From: CAVQBJ01 sp963724405 | Lineage (GTDB): Bacteria > Actinomycetota > Thermoleophilia > Solirubrobacterales > Solirubrobacteraceae | Length of the DNA: 64,000 nt | Direction of reading: 5' to 3' | Assembly (NCBI GenBank): GCA_963724405.1 | Contig: CAVRUQ010000011.1 | Location: 496,001 to 560,000, forward strand | In this document: piece by piece, positions 7,993-16,636 of the stretch | How the letters are laid out: each line of letters opens with the position of its first letter | How positions within the stretch are numbered: position 1 is the first letter of the stretch | Made by a program: the position numbers and the translations under genes | Notes under the pieces: generated by a model | The model's input: only the letters and a program-made list of their open reading frames with translations | Database searches by the model: none | Told to the model about the DNA's origin: nothing

Positions 7993-10900
7993 TCAGCGAC
8001 GCCGGGCCGTGGCGCGCGCCACCTTCGGCCGGCGGCGCGGCCGCATCGCCTGTCCGACGAGGGCCAGCGCCATCAGACTCGTGACGCCGACCGCGCCGTC
8101 GTACCACCAGGCGGCCGGGTCGCTCGTGTTGCTGGCGGGCCTCAGCAGCGTGTAGGCGTTGGAGTGGGCGTGCTTGTGCGCCTTCTCGCGGCGCTCGGCC
8201 GTCGCCGGCTGCTGGGCGGCGCCGCCGGGCGGGATCGGCTGCGTCGCCACTGCCGGCGGGGGGACGATCGCCAGTGGCACCGCGAGGAGGAGCGGCGCGG
8301 TGGACTGGACGAGCGGGAGCGGTGCTGGCGCGGGCGGCACCGGGGCTGGAGACGCCGCGTGGGGTGCCGGAGGAGTTACGGGAACGGGCGAAGGTGGTGC
8401 CGGGGCTGCAGGCGTCGGCGCGAGGTGGATCGGGGGCGCGGCGCTCGCGGTGGCAGCTGCCGCCGGCGGTGGAGGCGGCGTCGCCGGCGGTGGGGCAGAT
8501 GCGGCTCCTCGAACGATGACCGACCCCGGTCGGTTCTGGGACTTGACCGTCGTGGTGTTGGCGTTCACGTTCGTCAGCGCCACGGTCCCGCATGGGTAGC
8601 CGTAGCCACCCGGCTGCACGGTGACCGGAAGCGAGTAGCTCGTCAGACCGGTGGTGATCGTCACCGTCGTCGTGCCGGCGTTGTAGCCGCAGAACAGCCC
8701 GGACTGCGAGTTGGCGACCGGATGCGGAGCGTTGGCCGGGATGGCCGATCCGGCGAAGCTCGCCGTGACGAAGTTGCCGATGTCGGGCCTGGAGCTCGTG
8801 TAATGGTACGTCGGCGTGACGCAGGTGGTGCAACCGCTCGCCGGGATCCCGACGTAGTTGTCGTAGCCCGGGTATGGGGAGTTGCCGTCCCATCGCGGCG
8901 AGCTGGCGAGGCTGCCCGGCGGGCGACGGCCGATCGCCTGGAATTGCAGCGTGAGGCTGCGGGCGACGGTCAGCCCCCGCAGCGGCTGCAGGGCCAGCGA
9001 CTGGATGAGCGGCACCGCGTCGACGGAGACGCTGTGCCGCGACGTGTCGACCGACACGTCGTACCAGACGACGCCGTCGTTCGCCGACTGCTGGTAGGTG
9101 AGCGTCGCTCCCTCGTACTCGGGGATCGTCTGCGCGGCGCCCTCGGGGATGAAGTGATGCTCGTTCTGGAAACCGTCGAGCGGTCCGGTGAAGACGGCGA
9201 TCACGCCGGCGGCGGCGAGCTCGGCCGCGACGGTCGACCCGTCGCTCGTCGCGGATCCGTACAGCGATCGGGCCGCAACTACGACGATTGGCATCCCGCT
9301 GGCCTCGGCGAGCTGCTGCTGGAGCCACGTCGACTGGCCGGTATCGCTTCCGTCGAGCGAGCCTTGGGAGTTGTCGAGCACGATCACCCGCAGCGTCGAT
9401 CCGTTCTGGGCAGCGTCGAAGGCGTAGAAGCGACTGACCGTGCCAGGCGGAGCGAGGCCGGTCGAGACCGGGCTAATGCCCGGCGCCGAGCCGCCGCCGC
9501 CGAACGGCGCCGGCGCGCCGGCGAACGCATATGACCAGGACTGCGTTGGATCCGACTCGGTGGGCACCGCGTCCTTCTGACCGTAGGCCGCGAACAGCGG
9601 GATGTTGAGCGGAGCCAGGAGCGACGGCAGGTTGGTGAAGTCGGCGGCGCCGTTGCCCTCGCTCCAGGCGAGGGTGTCGTCGGGTCCGACCGCGTTGCCG
9701 CCGAGCATCGCGAACGCCGGCCCGCCGGGCTGGGAGGCGAACGCGTTCATCTCCTCGATGGCGCCGGCGAGGTTGGTGTCGGGCTGGGCGTCCTGCGTCG
9801 ACGCACATTCGGCGCGACATTCCGGGCTCGAGAAGAAGGCGAACGACACCGTCCCCGGTTTCGCCGGCAAGCTCGGAGGCGACTCGCTCACCTCGGGCGC
9901 CGTCGCGCTGCCGCCGGCGTCGTAGCGCCACATCGACGCCGTCTCCCAGCCCGGAGACCGGGCCGCGAGGACGTTCGCTGCGCCGAGCCCGTTCGAGGTG
10001 GGCGTGCCGTAGTAGCCGCCGACCGCCCACAGGTGCTGCCCGTCCGGGCTGGACGCGACGCCGAGCACGGGGTCGGGCTTGAGCTCGCCGTCCTCGGGAA
10101 GCGTCTGCGGCGTGCCCGCGGATTGGTTGTCGCTCAGATCCTGCCAGCCATCGGCGGACTGGATGACGAGCTCGCCGTCGCCGCTCGGGTACCCGCCGAC
10201 GTCGTTGGTGGGCGTGAACGGCGGCAGCGGATCCGCGGCGGGCGGCGCCACGGAGATGGCTGCGCGCACCGCTCCGCTGTCGTCGCGGAAGGCCGAAAGG
10301 GCGACGGCGATGCCCTCGAGCGGCTGGTCGGAGTATGCGAACGGCTGGCCGGAGCCCTGCCGCACGAGCACCGTCGACAGTCCGGCGATCACGGCGCCTC
10401 CGTCTGGCAGGCCGGAGACGAGGCGAAGGCTGCCCGGTGTCGGTGCCGCACCGCTCGGGAACAGCGACGGACCGGCGTCGATCCATGTGCCGTCGGATTG
10501 GCGGACGATGAGGTTGCCGCCGGCGATCGCGAGCACGCTCTCCGACGGCCCCGAGCCGGCCACGGCGACCGACGTGACGGCGGTGTTCGCTTCGCCCGGC
10601 GGCGGCGGCTCGATCGACCAGCTCTGCCCGTCGTAGTGGAGGATCGTGCCGTTCTCACCGACGGCCCAGCCCTGACCAGACGCGTCGAAGGCCACGGCGT
10701 CGAGCCGCGACTGCGTCAGCGCGATCGACTGCGGGTCTTCCGACCAGGAGCTTCCGTTCCAGTGCAGGATCAATCCCGACTGCCCCACGGCGAACGCGCT
10801 CGAGGATCCGTTGAACGCGACGCTCGTCAGATAGAGGTGATGCGCCCGCGTGGGCGTCGGCTGCACGAGCCAACCGTCCTGTGCGTTGTAGAGCAGCGAT

Positions 10901-13374
10901 GCGCCGTCGAAGCCCACCGCCAGGGCGCCGGATTCGCCGACGGACCCGCCGCTGCCGGGCGGCAGAGCGACGCTCGTCAACGGGGACCGGTCGGCGATCG
11001 GCCACGATGCGAGCGAGCTCGACGTTGCTGCTTGCGCGGTGACCTGGCCGACCCCTGAGCCGCTGCCGAGCCAGCCGTCGGTCGGGTCGGTGAAGCTCGC
11101 GCCTCCCCCGCTGTTCCCGTGTGCCGGCCCGTAGCCCGGGGCAGGGATCGAGCTCCATTCCCCGTTGGAGAACACGTCGAGCTGGTTGGACTGGAGCGCC
11201 AGCGCCGCGCCGGGGAAGGTCGCGTCGGGCAGCGCCGCCGGATGCTGCGCGTCGAGCGGCTCGGCACACGAGCTGGCGACCGGCAGCGAGCACCACGAGC
11301 CGGCCACCGTCGGGTTGCCTGCGCTGGCGTCCAGGCGCGCGACGACGTCTCCGTTGGCCGTTGGCGCTCCCGGCTGCGGCAGCAGCGCGTTGGCCTTGAT
11401 CCACACGGTGGTGCCGTCGACCTTGATCCCTTCCGGCAGGACCGCGCCCTTCGGATTGGCGACGTTGCCGGTGAGGTCGAGTGCGTCGAGTCCGGTGGTG
11501 ACGTACGACCACTGGTCCGACGCGAAGCGCCCGAGCAGCAGCGGCAGGGGCGCGGGCACCGCCAGACGCGAAACGCTCAGCTCGCCCCAGCCGGCGTCGG
11601 GGCCGGAGACGTCGGCGTAGGCCAGTGACAGGTCGTCTCCGGGCTGCGGCTCGTAGGAGGGCGGCGCCGAGGCCGTGTGAACCGACCACGTGTCGCCGTC
11701 GAGGAGCGCGTACTGGAGCGCCGCGCTGACCGACACACCGTTGAGCGACGCGGTCTGGTGTGGTTGCGAGGGACTCACCAACATCCCGTAGATGTGGCCG
11801 TCACCCGTCTCGCCGAGCCGCAGCTGGCCGGTGAGGTTGGTGACGTCGAGCAGCGATGGTCCGACGGCTGCGGTGGCCGACGGGTCGTAGAGGAACGGGC
11901 CTCCAGGCGCGCGGTGGAAGAGACCGTAGACGGGCTGATACCCGCTGTTGGCGCTCTCGTAGACCCACAGCCACGCCTCACCGGACGGGAGCATCGCGCC
12001 GACCGCCTGCACGGGATCGGTGCCGGCGTCGGTCACGGGCAACAGGGGCCACGCGCTGATGCTGCCGTCCTGATTGCGCTGGCGCAGGACGTCGGCGATC
12101 TGCCAGCCGCCGGCGGCGGTGTGCCGGAGCAGGACGAACTGATCTCCGCGGGCGGTGTAGTCCAGCTGGGCGCCGTTGACGCTCGCGGGCGGGGCGGTCG
12201 TGAACCCGAAGGCCCAGGTGGTGTCGGTCGACCGGTCCGAGCCGAGAATCGTGATGCCGTGCGCGGGCGCGGCGACGCCGGTGACCTGCGGCCGCAGCGC
12301 AGGCGCTGCCGTCGGGTTGCTCGTCGTGACCGAGACGCTGTCGGAGATCGCGGAGTTGCCCGCCCGGTCGGTGGCGATCGCCCGCACTGAATACGACCCA
12401 TTGGGCCACCCGGAGGTATCGACCGAGGCCGAGAACGGAGCCTCCGCTGCGCTCGCGATCTGCGTCCAGGCGCTCGTGCCGGCGACGGCGCGCTCGTACA
12501 CCACGGACGCCACGCCCGACCCCGTGTCGGTCGCATCGGCCGACAGCGTCACCGTGCCGGCGAGCGGCGCGGTACTGGGGGGGTTCATCGTGACCGCCGG
12601 CGGCGTGTTATCGATGATCACGCCGCGCACCGGAATCGTCGCGTAGGTCTTGTCGCTCTGATCCACCGGCGTGGCACGCAGGTCGTAGGTGCCGTCGGGA
12701 ACGCCGGTGGTGTCGAAGTTGAACGACTGGGGGTCGCCCGACGAATCGAGCGTCACGTCGGTGACGTCGGTCCACTGCTCCGAGTTGGCGGGGGAGATCT
12801 GGAAGCGAAAGCTCGACGCCGTGATCCCGTTCTGAGCCGAGAATGGGTGGCCGGCGAGGGCCACCGTCTGGCGCAGCGCCGACCCGGTCAGCAGGGCGGT
12901 GTTGTTCGCTCGCGTCAGGGTGACATAGGGCGAGCTGTTGGCGACGAGCTGGTCGCGCACGATCGCTGAGGCCGGCTCGACCGTCCCGTCGGTCTCGGTC
13001 AGCACCGCCCGGAAGTCGTACAGCCCGTCGCCGTCGGGCAGGGTGCCGACCGTGACGTCGTACGGCGGCTGCCCACCTGGAAAGAAGGGGCTCGTGCCGA
13101 CCGACGTCCAGTTGCTCTTGTCGGCCAGTGCGGCCTCGAAGTCGATCACCCCGACCTGCGGCGGCGTGATGTCGCTGTTCACCGTCGCGGTGAGCGTGAC
13201 GGGCAGGGTGATCGGGTTGCTGCTCGTCGACAACGCCAGCGTGACGGCCGGCGCGTTGGCGAGCGCCGCGGCGGGACGGGCTCCCGTTGCCGGCTGCCAG
13301 CTCAGCGCGAGCGCGAGCAGAGCGGTCACGACCGCGCTCGCAAGGAGGATGCGGTGCCGAACGCGGAGCCTCAT
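7993..13374 (-). CDS. Giant secreted, C-terminally anchored Ig/beta-propeller protein with degenerate metallophosphatase-like domain
   Basis: 1793 residues. ATG 13374 overlaps the upstream gene's stop (ATGA) and is followed by a signal peptide (basic start, then ILLASAVVTALLALAL). Ig-like repeats (about 30-330, e.g. VPDGTYDLRATPVD) are followed by a long propeller region with kelch/BNR-like units such as GQGWAVGENGTILHYDG (to about 1160). A region near 1165-1455 has the layout of calcineurin-like phosphoesterases (IVLDNSQGSLDG..Q..WLQQQL) but without their metal-ligand motifs. Next come another Ig-like domain, a Pro/Ala-rich wall-spanning stretch (about 1615-1740), one membrane helix (GAVGVTSLMALALVG) and a basic tail. 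Likely a cell-surface protein; ligand unknown. Confidence 0.8.
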   Translation of the reverse strand: MRLRVRHRILLASAVVTALLALALSWQPATGARPAAALANAPAVTLALSTSSNPITLPVTLTATVNSDITPPQVGVIDFEAALADKSNWTSVGTSPFFPGGQPPYDVTVGTLPDGDGLYDFRAVLTETDGTVEPASAIVRDQLVANSSPYVTLTRANNTALLTGSALRQTVALAGHPFSAQNGITASSFRFQISPANSEQWTDVTDVTLDSSGDPQSFNFDTTGVPDGTYDLRATPVDQSDKTYATIPVRGVIIDNTPPAVTMNPPSTAPLAGTVTLSADATDTGSGVASVVYERAVAGTSAWTQIASAAEAPFSASVDTSGWPNGSYSVRAIATDRAGNSAISDSVSVTTSNPTAAPALRPQVTGVAAPAHGITILGSDRSTDTTWAFGFTTAPPASVNGAQLDYTARGDQFVLLRHTAAGGWQIADVLRQRNQDGSISAWPLLPVTDAGTDPVQAVGAMLPSGEAWLWVYESANSGYQPVYGLFHRAPGGPFLYDPSATAAVGPSLLDVTNLTGQLRLGETGDGHIYGMLVSPSQPHQTASLNGVSVSAALQYALLDGDTWSVHTASAPPSYEPQPGDDLSLAYADVSGPDAGWGELSVSRLAVPAPLPLLLGRFASDQWSYVTTGLDALDLTGNVANPKGAVLPEGIKVDGTTVWIKANALLPQPGAPTANGDVVARLDASAGNPTVAGSWCSLPVASSCAEPLDAQHPAALPDATFPGAALALQSNQLDVFSNGEWSSIPAPGYGPAHGNSGGGASFTDPTDGWLGSGSGVGQVTAQAATSSSLASWPIADRSPLTSVALPPGSGGSVGESGALAVGFDGASLLYNAQDGWLVQPTPTRAHHLYLTSVAFNGSSSAFAVGQSGLILHWNGSSWSEDPQSIALTQSRLDAVAFDASGQGWAVGENGTILHYDGQSWSIEPPPPGEANTAVTSVAVAGSGPSESVLAIAGGNLIVRQSDGTWIDAGPSLFPSGAAPTPGSLRLVSGLPDGGAVIAGLSTVLVRQGSGQPFAYSDQPLEGIAVALSAFRDDSGAVRAAISVAPPAADPLPPFTPTNDVGGYPSGDGELVIQSADGWQDLSDNQSAGTPQTLPEDGELKPDPVLGVASSPDGQHLWAVGGYYGTPTSNGLGAANVLAARSPGWETASMWRYDAGGSATAPEVSESPPSLPAKPGTVSFAFFSSPECRAECASTQDAQPDTNLAGAIEEMNAFASQPGGPAFAMLGGNAVGPDDTLAWSEGNGAADFTNLPSLLAPLNIPLFAAYGQKDAVPTESDPTQSWSYAFAGAPAPFGGGGSAPGISPVSTGLAPPGTVSRFYAFDAAQNGSTLRVIVLDNSQGSLDGSDTGQSTWLQQQLAEASGMPIVVVAARSLYGSATSDGSTVAAELAAAGVIAVFTGPLDGFQNEHHFIPEGAAQTIPEYEGATLTYQQSANDGVVWYDVSVDTSRHSVSVDAVPLIQSLALQPLRGLTVARSLTLQFQAIGRRPPGSLASSPRWDGNSPYPGYDNYVGIPASGCTTCVTPTYHYTSSRPDIGNFVTASFAGSAIPANAPHPVANSQSGLFCGYNAGTTTVTITTGLTSYSLPVTVQPGGYGYPCGTVALTNVNANTTTVKSQNRPGSVIVRGAASAPPPATPPPPPAAAATASAAPPIHLAPTPAAPAPPSPVPVTPPAPHAASPAPVPPAPAPLPLVQSTAPLLLAVPLAIVPPPAVATQPIPPGGAAQQPATAERREKAHKHAHSNAYTLLRPASNTSDPAAWWYDGAVGVTSLMALALVGQAMRPRRRPKVARATARRR

Positions 13375-15842
13375 GTGGCCCCCGTGGGGGTGATCGCGAG
13401 CTTTGAGAGCACGGGCGACACGCCGCTGACGCCGGCGTTGTCGGTGGCGACCGCGCGGAGGTCGTAGCGGCCAGCGGTGAGCTGGCCGGTCGCAAACGGC
13501 AACGACCACGGCGAGGAGCTGGCGGTACCGATCGTGTACCACAGGCCCTTGCCGCTCGCCGAGTACTGGTAGCTCACCGACACGATCCGGCGGTGCCGAT
13601 ACGGCCGCGCCTCCGCGCTGAGCCGAACGGTGCCCGAGAGGCGCCGCCCGGGGTTGCGCAGCGTGACCGCGGGCTGGTCGGTCGTGAAGCGCACCGCCGT
13701 CGGCCAGTCCTTCGTATTGAGCTCGAGCAGGATCTGGCCGCGGCGCTTGCTGAAATGACGCAGCGGCGCCGAGCTCACGATACGGCGGTGTCGCAGGGCC
13801 TGGGCCCCGAGGGTCACCGGGCGTCGGAGCCTGAAGGTGATGTCGAGCGTGAGGCGTTGTCCCCGGCCCTCGAGCTTTGAACGCACGTCGTAGAGCGCGG
13901 CCGGGCCATCCCGGGTCGGCTTCGGCTTGAGCGCCGGCGCCGGGCTGAGGATGGTCGAGGACGAGGATTCGACGATAACCACCGGGGCGCCCGACGGCGG
14001 GGGGGGCTCCGGAGGCGGGGGGGCGTCCTGCTGCAGATCGGGCGGACGACTCTCGTTGTCGTCCCCCGCGAGCGCGGCGGGAGGCTGCCCGTCGGTCAGG
14101 CGGTAGAGGTGCGGTGGTTGGAGCTGCGACCCCCCTTCCGTATTGAGGGGGAGGAGGCCGCGGGATGTGGCGGCCCACGCGTCGTTCGCCGCGTTGGCCG
14201 CGATCGCCGTCACCGCGCCGCTGTCGTCGGCAGGCGCAAGAGTGCCGGGATGCAGCGGGTCCGGCGCGAAGAACACGGTCGCGGTGATCGATCCGTCGCA
14301 TTGCGCGTGAACGATCACGGGTACGCCATGCCCGGTCTGATCGGGCTCGGAGGTGCCGTCGGCCGCGGGTTCGACGGTCGAGCCGACCTGTTCGTAGACC
14401 GGGTCCCCTGTTCCCGGCCACGTTTGACCGCCGGCGAACGCATCGTCGCCCGTGGGCACCGCCGAGATCGAGGACCACAGGTATGAGTCCGCCGCCGCGG
14501 GCTCGTCCGAGTAGGTGAATGTCGACGCCGGCGGCGCGGTGCAGGACGACGTGCCGCCGCTTGCCGTCGTCGTCATCAGTGGCGCAGGCTCGACCGTCCC
14601 CAACGGGGGACCGACTCGCGGCGACTGCTTGCGCACCGGTCCAACCGACTCGGTGGTTGGGAGCAAGCCGGCCGGATTGCCGGCGACCCAGCCCTGCCGG
14701 TCCGGCGTGAAGTCAGCCGCGACGAGGTCTGTCCGGTAGGGGTCGCTTGGCCACTGAAGCGTGGGCGCGCTGAACGGCAGCGGATCGAAGACGTCGCCGC
14801 TCGAGCCGAACACCTGCGGCGGCGCAGTGCCCTGCGGCGTGCTTGGAAGCGCGGTTGCAGCGGCTTCGCCCTCGATGGGAGGGCTCACGCTGGACGCGCC
14901 GACCGCGACGGCGAACGGGTTGCCAGCCAGGTCGACGCGCGCGATCGCGGACGTGAAGGCGGTCTGAAGCCACGTGTCGGCGTTCGCCGAGGAGTCGTCG
15001 GTCAATGTCTCTCCATCCCAGTGCAGCTCGGTGCCGTAGCTCCCGAGGAACCAGCAGTCGTCCCAGCTGAAGCACGAGGCGGAGGTGATGGCGCCCAAGT
15101 CCGGCGTCGGCGGCGCCTGCTGGCCGGGCTGGGGTGGCGGCGTGACCCGGTTGAGCACCGATTGCGGCACGGGGACGGTCTGCCAGTCGTAGTTCGCACC
15201 GTCGAATCGGCACAAGCTCGGCCAATTCCAATTCACGGTGAGCGGGTCCGTCTGTCTGACGGCCGGCCCGATCAGCCAGTAGTCGAGCTTGCCCGCCCAC
15301 ACGACCGTGGAGCCGGGGCACGCGCCGCTGCCCGGGAACGTCGGGTCGGGAAACCAACGCGTCCCGTTGAACAGCCAGACCCCGTACGGATTGTTCGACT
15401 GGACGACTTGCGGAGCTGTCGCGGCCAGGCCGTAGTTCCATGAGCGGAAGGCCATCGAGGTCACCGTCTCGTAGCAGGTGGGCACGGTCGCGGCGTTGGG
15501 CTGACAGAGGCTGCTCGTGGTGTCGACCGGCGTTCCGTCTGTCCCGAACGGGTATGGGTCGACTTCCTCCCAACACGGAGACCCGGGCATGCCGGTCGGA
15601 GCGGGATCGCCCGTCGTCCCGGTGGCGCCGGTGGGACCGCTTGGGCCGGTCGGACCAGTCGGCCCGGTCGGCATCCCGCCGGGCGGCGTCGTCACGGTCC
15701 AGGCCGCGGCGCAATCGACCGCGCTAGCTGAGGCCGGCGGCGCATCGTCGAACGCAGACGCCGTCACCGCTAGCGCAGCGACGATCGCCGCTCCGAGCGC
15801 GCCCAGCCGACAGCTTCGTGTTGTGAGGGTCAGCCCACGCAT
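13371..15842 (-). CDS. Secreted beta-propeller protein with short collagen-like segment
   Basis: 823 residues with a signal peptide (about 1-40). Residues 59-80 form a Gly-X-Y collagen-like run (GPTGPTGPSGPTGATG). Then come Trp-rich repeats of a propeller-like secreted domain (CFSWDDCWFLGSYG, WAATSRGLLPLN). A C-terminal region (about 650-815) carries two Ig-like units ending GRYDLRAVATDNAGVSG, similar to Ig units in the next gene. The stop overlaps the ATG of the 1793-residue protein, so the two are one translational unit and probably one surface assembly. No enzyme motif was found. Function is unknown, with adhesion or matrix binding the obvious guess. Confidence 0.8.
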   Translation of the reverse strand: MRGLTLTTRSCRLGALGAAIVAALAVTASAFDDAPPASASAVDCAAAWTVTTPPGGMPTGPTGPTGPSGPTGATGTTGDPAPTGMPGSPCWEEVDPYPFGTDGTPVDTTSSLCQPNAATVPTCYETVTSMAFRSWNYGLAATAPQVVQSNNPYGVWLFNGTRWFPDPTFPGSGACPGSTVVWAGKLDYWLIGPAVRQTDPLTVNWNWPSLCRFDGANYDWQTVPVPQSVLNRVTPPPQPGQQAPPTPDLGAITSASCFSWDDCWFLGSYGTELHWDGETLTDDSSANADTWLQTAFTSAIARVDLAGNPFAVAVGASSVSPPIEGEAAATALPSTPQGTAPPQVFGSSGDVFDPLPFSAPTLQWPSDPYRTDLVAADFTPDRQGWVAGNPAGLLPTTESVGPVRKQSPRVGPPLGTVEPAPLMTTTASGGTSSCTAPPASTFTYSDEPAAADSYLWSSISAVPTGDDAFAGGQTWPGTGDPVYEQVGSTVEPAADGTSEPDQTGHGVPVIVHAQCDGSITATVFFAPDPLHPGTLAPADDSGAVTAIAANAANDAWAATSRGLLPLNTEGGSQLQPPHLYRLTDGQPPAALAGDDNESRPPDLQQDAPPPPEPPPPSGAPVVIVESSSSTILSPAPALKPKPTRDGPAALYDVRSKLEGRGQRLTLDITFRLRRPVTLGAQALRHRRIVSSAPLRHFSKRRGQILLELNTKDWPTAVRFTTDQPAVTLRNPGRRLSGTVRLSAEARPYRHRRIVSVSYQYSASGKGLWYTIGTASSSPWSLPFATGQLTAGRYDLRAVATDNAGVSGVSPVLSKLAITPTGAT

Positions 15843-15979
15843 CTGAACTCCTTGACCTTCCGGTGCACCGCATCCGCGTGAGGCGGCCGTTCACAGCGCT
15901 GGGATCCTAGCTCGGCATGGGGCAGAGCCGCACGCAGCGTGCGCGATGTTCACGGCTGGGCAACAACCAGCGCGAGGCG

Positions 15980-16004
15980 GTTTACATCCTCTTCACTGTT
16001 CACG
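15980..16004 (+). promoter_or_regulatory. GTTCAC-type half-site cluster
   Basis: GTTTACA at 15980, CTTCACT at 15991 (11 bp later) and GTTCACG at 15998. It matches the half-site found upstream of other genes in this region, but the register is less regular. Confidence 0.3.
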
Positions 16005-16323
16005 AGGGGGCGCTAACAACTCAGCCTTCAGTCGAAGCTGCGGCTTGCCCTGGATGTTACGGCCGTGGTCACTGTCGTGTAGTCATCTCGGTCACAGCGC
16101 TTGACCAGCCGCTTGGTCGGCGCTAACCACGATACGCGGCCGGCTGAGCAGTTCGACTTCCACGCAAGCTCACCGATCGCGAGCGCTAGGAGGCCCGGCC
16201 ACGCTACGCCCAACGCACGGAGGTGTGAGCCGGTTGGCCCGATCGATTCTTCTGGGAGGGGCGGCTGTGTGAGCCGGGTGCCTGTGGGGTTCACCGGTTG
16301 ACAACAACCCGCTGACGGCATCG

Positions 16324-16345
16324 GTTCACATGTCGTTGACGTATG
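16324..16345 (+). promoter_or_regulatory. PHO-box-like direct repeat upstream of PstS-like gene
   Basis: GTTCACA (16324) and GTTGACG (16335) are spaced exactly 11 bp apart, the spacing of PhoP direct-repeat units in Streptomyces (core GTTCACC). GTTCACC and GTTGACA also occur at 16289 and 16298. The location upstream of a phosphate-binding-protein-like gene fits PhoP control, but the regulator is not in the window. Confidence 0.48.
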
Positions 16346-16400
16346 CGAATCGCTCCGTGCCCTGGAACAGGGTGACACCCCGTGTCCGCGGGCCCTTGTC

Positions 16401-16433
16401 GTACATCTTCTTAACACGAGTCGTTTACGTAAA
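16401..16433 (+). promoter_or_regulatory. Second half-site cluster upstream of PstS-like gene
   Basis: GTACATC (16401), TAACACG (16412) and GTTTACG (16423) follow an 11-bp step and are in phase with the 16324/16335 pair, 77 bp upstream. GTTTACGTAAA is itself a short dyad. Weaker than the other arrays. Confidence 0.35.
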
Positions 16434-16636
16434 GCGCCGCCCCCGCGATCAGGAACCAGCGCCATTCGCGACTTCACGACCAAACAACACCCTGCGCCTT
16501 CGGGTCGACAACGATGCCGCCTGCCGTACGACCTCTGTCGGGCCGCGTGGGCATCCGTCTGCGGGGCTCTGAATGATGGACACCGGGGGGACACGGCGGC
16601 GGCTTCATCATTTCAGCACTCGATCCAGGAGAAGAA

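Larger units (their letters stand above)
15843..16636. other. 794-bp divergent intergenic region rich in GTTCAC-like motifs
   Basis: No convincing gene. It lies between the divergent giant-protein operon and the PstS-like gene. It contains many GTTCAC/GTTGAC/GTTTAC words (15889, 15949, 15980, 15998, 16289, 16298, 16324, 16335, 16423), some in 11-bp register, and is visibly less GC-rich than the flanking genes. It probably carries the promoters and operators of both transcription units. Confidence 0.6.
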
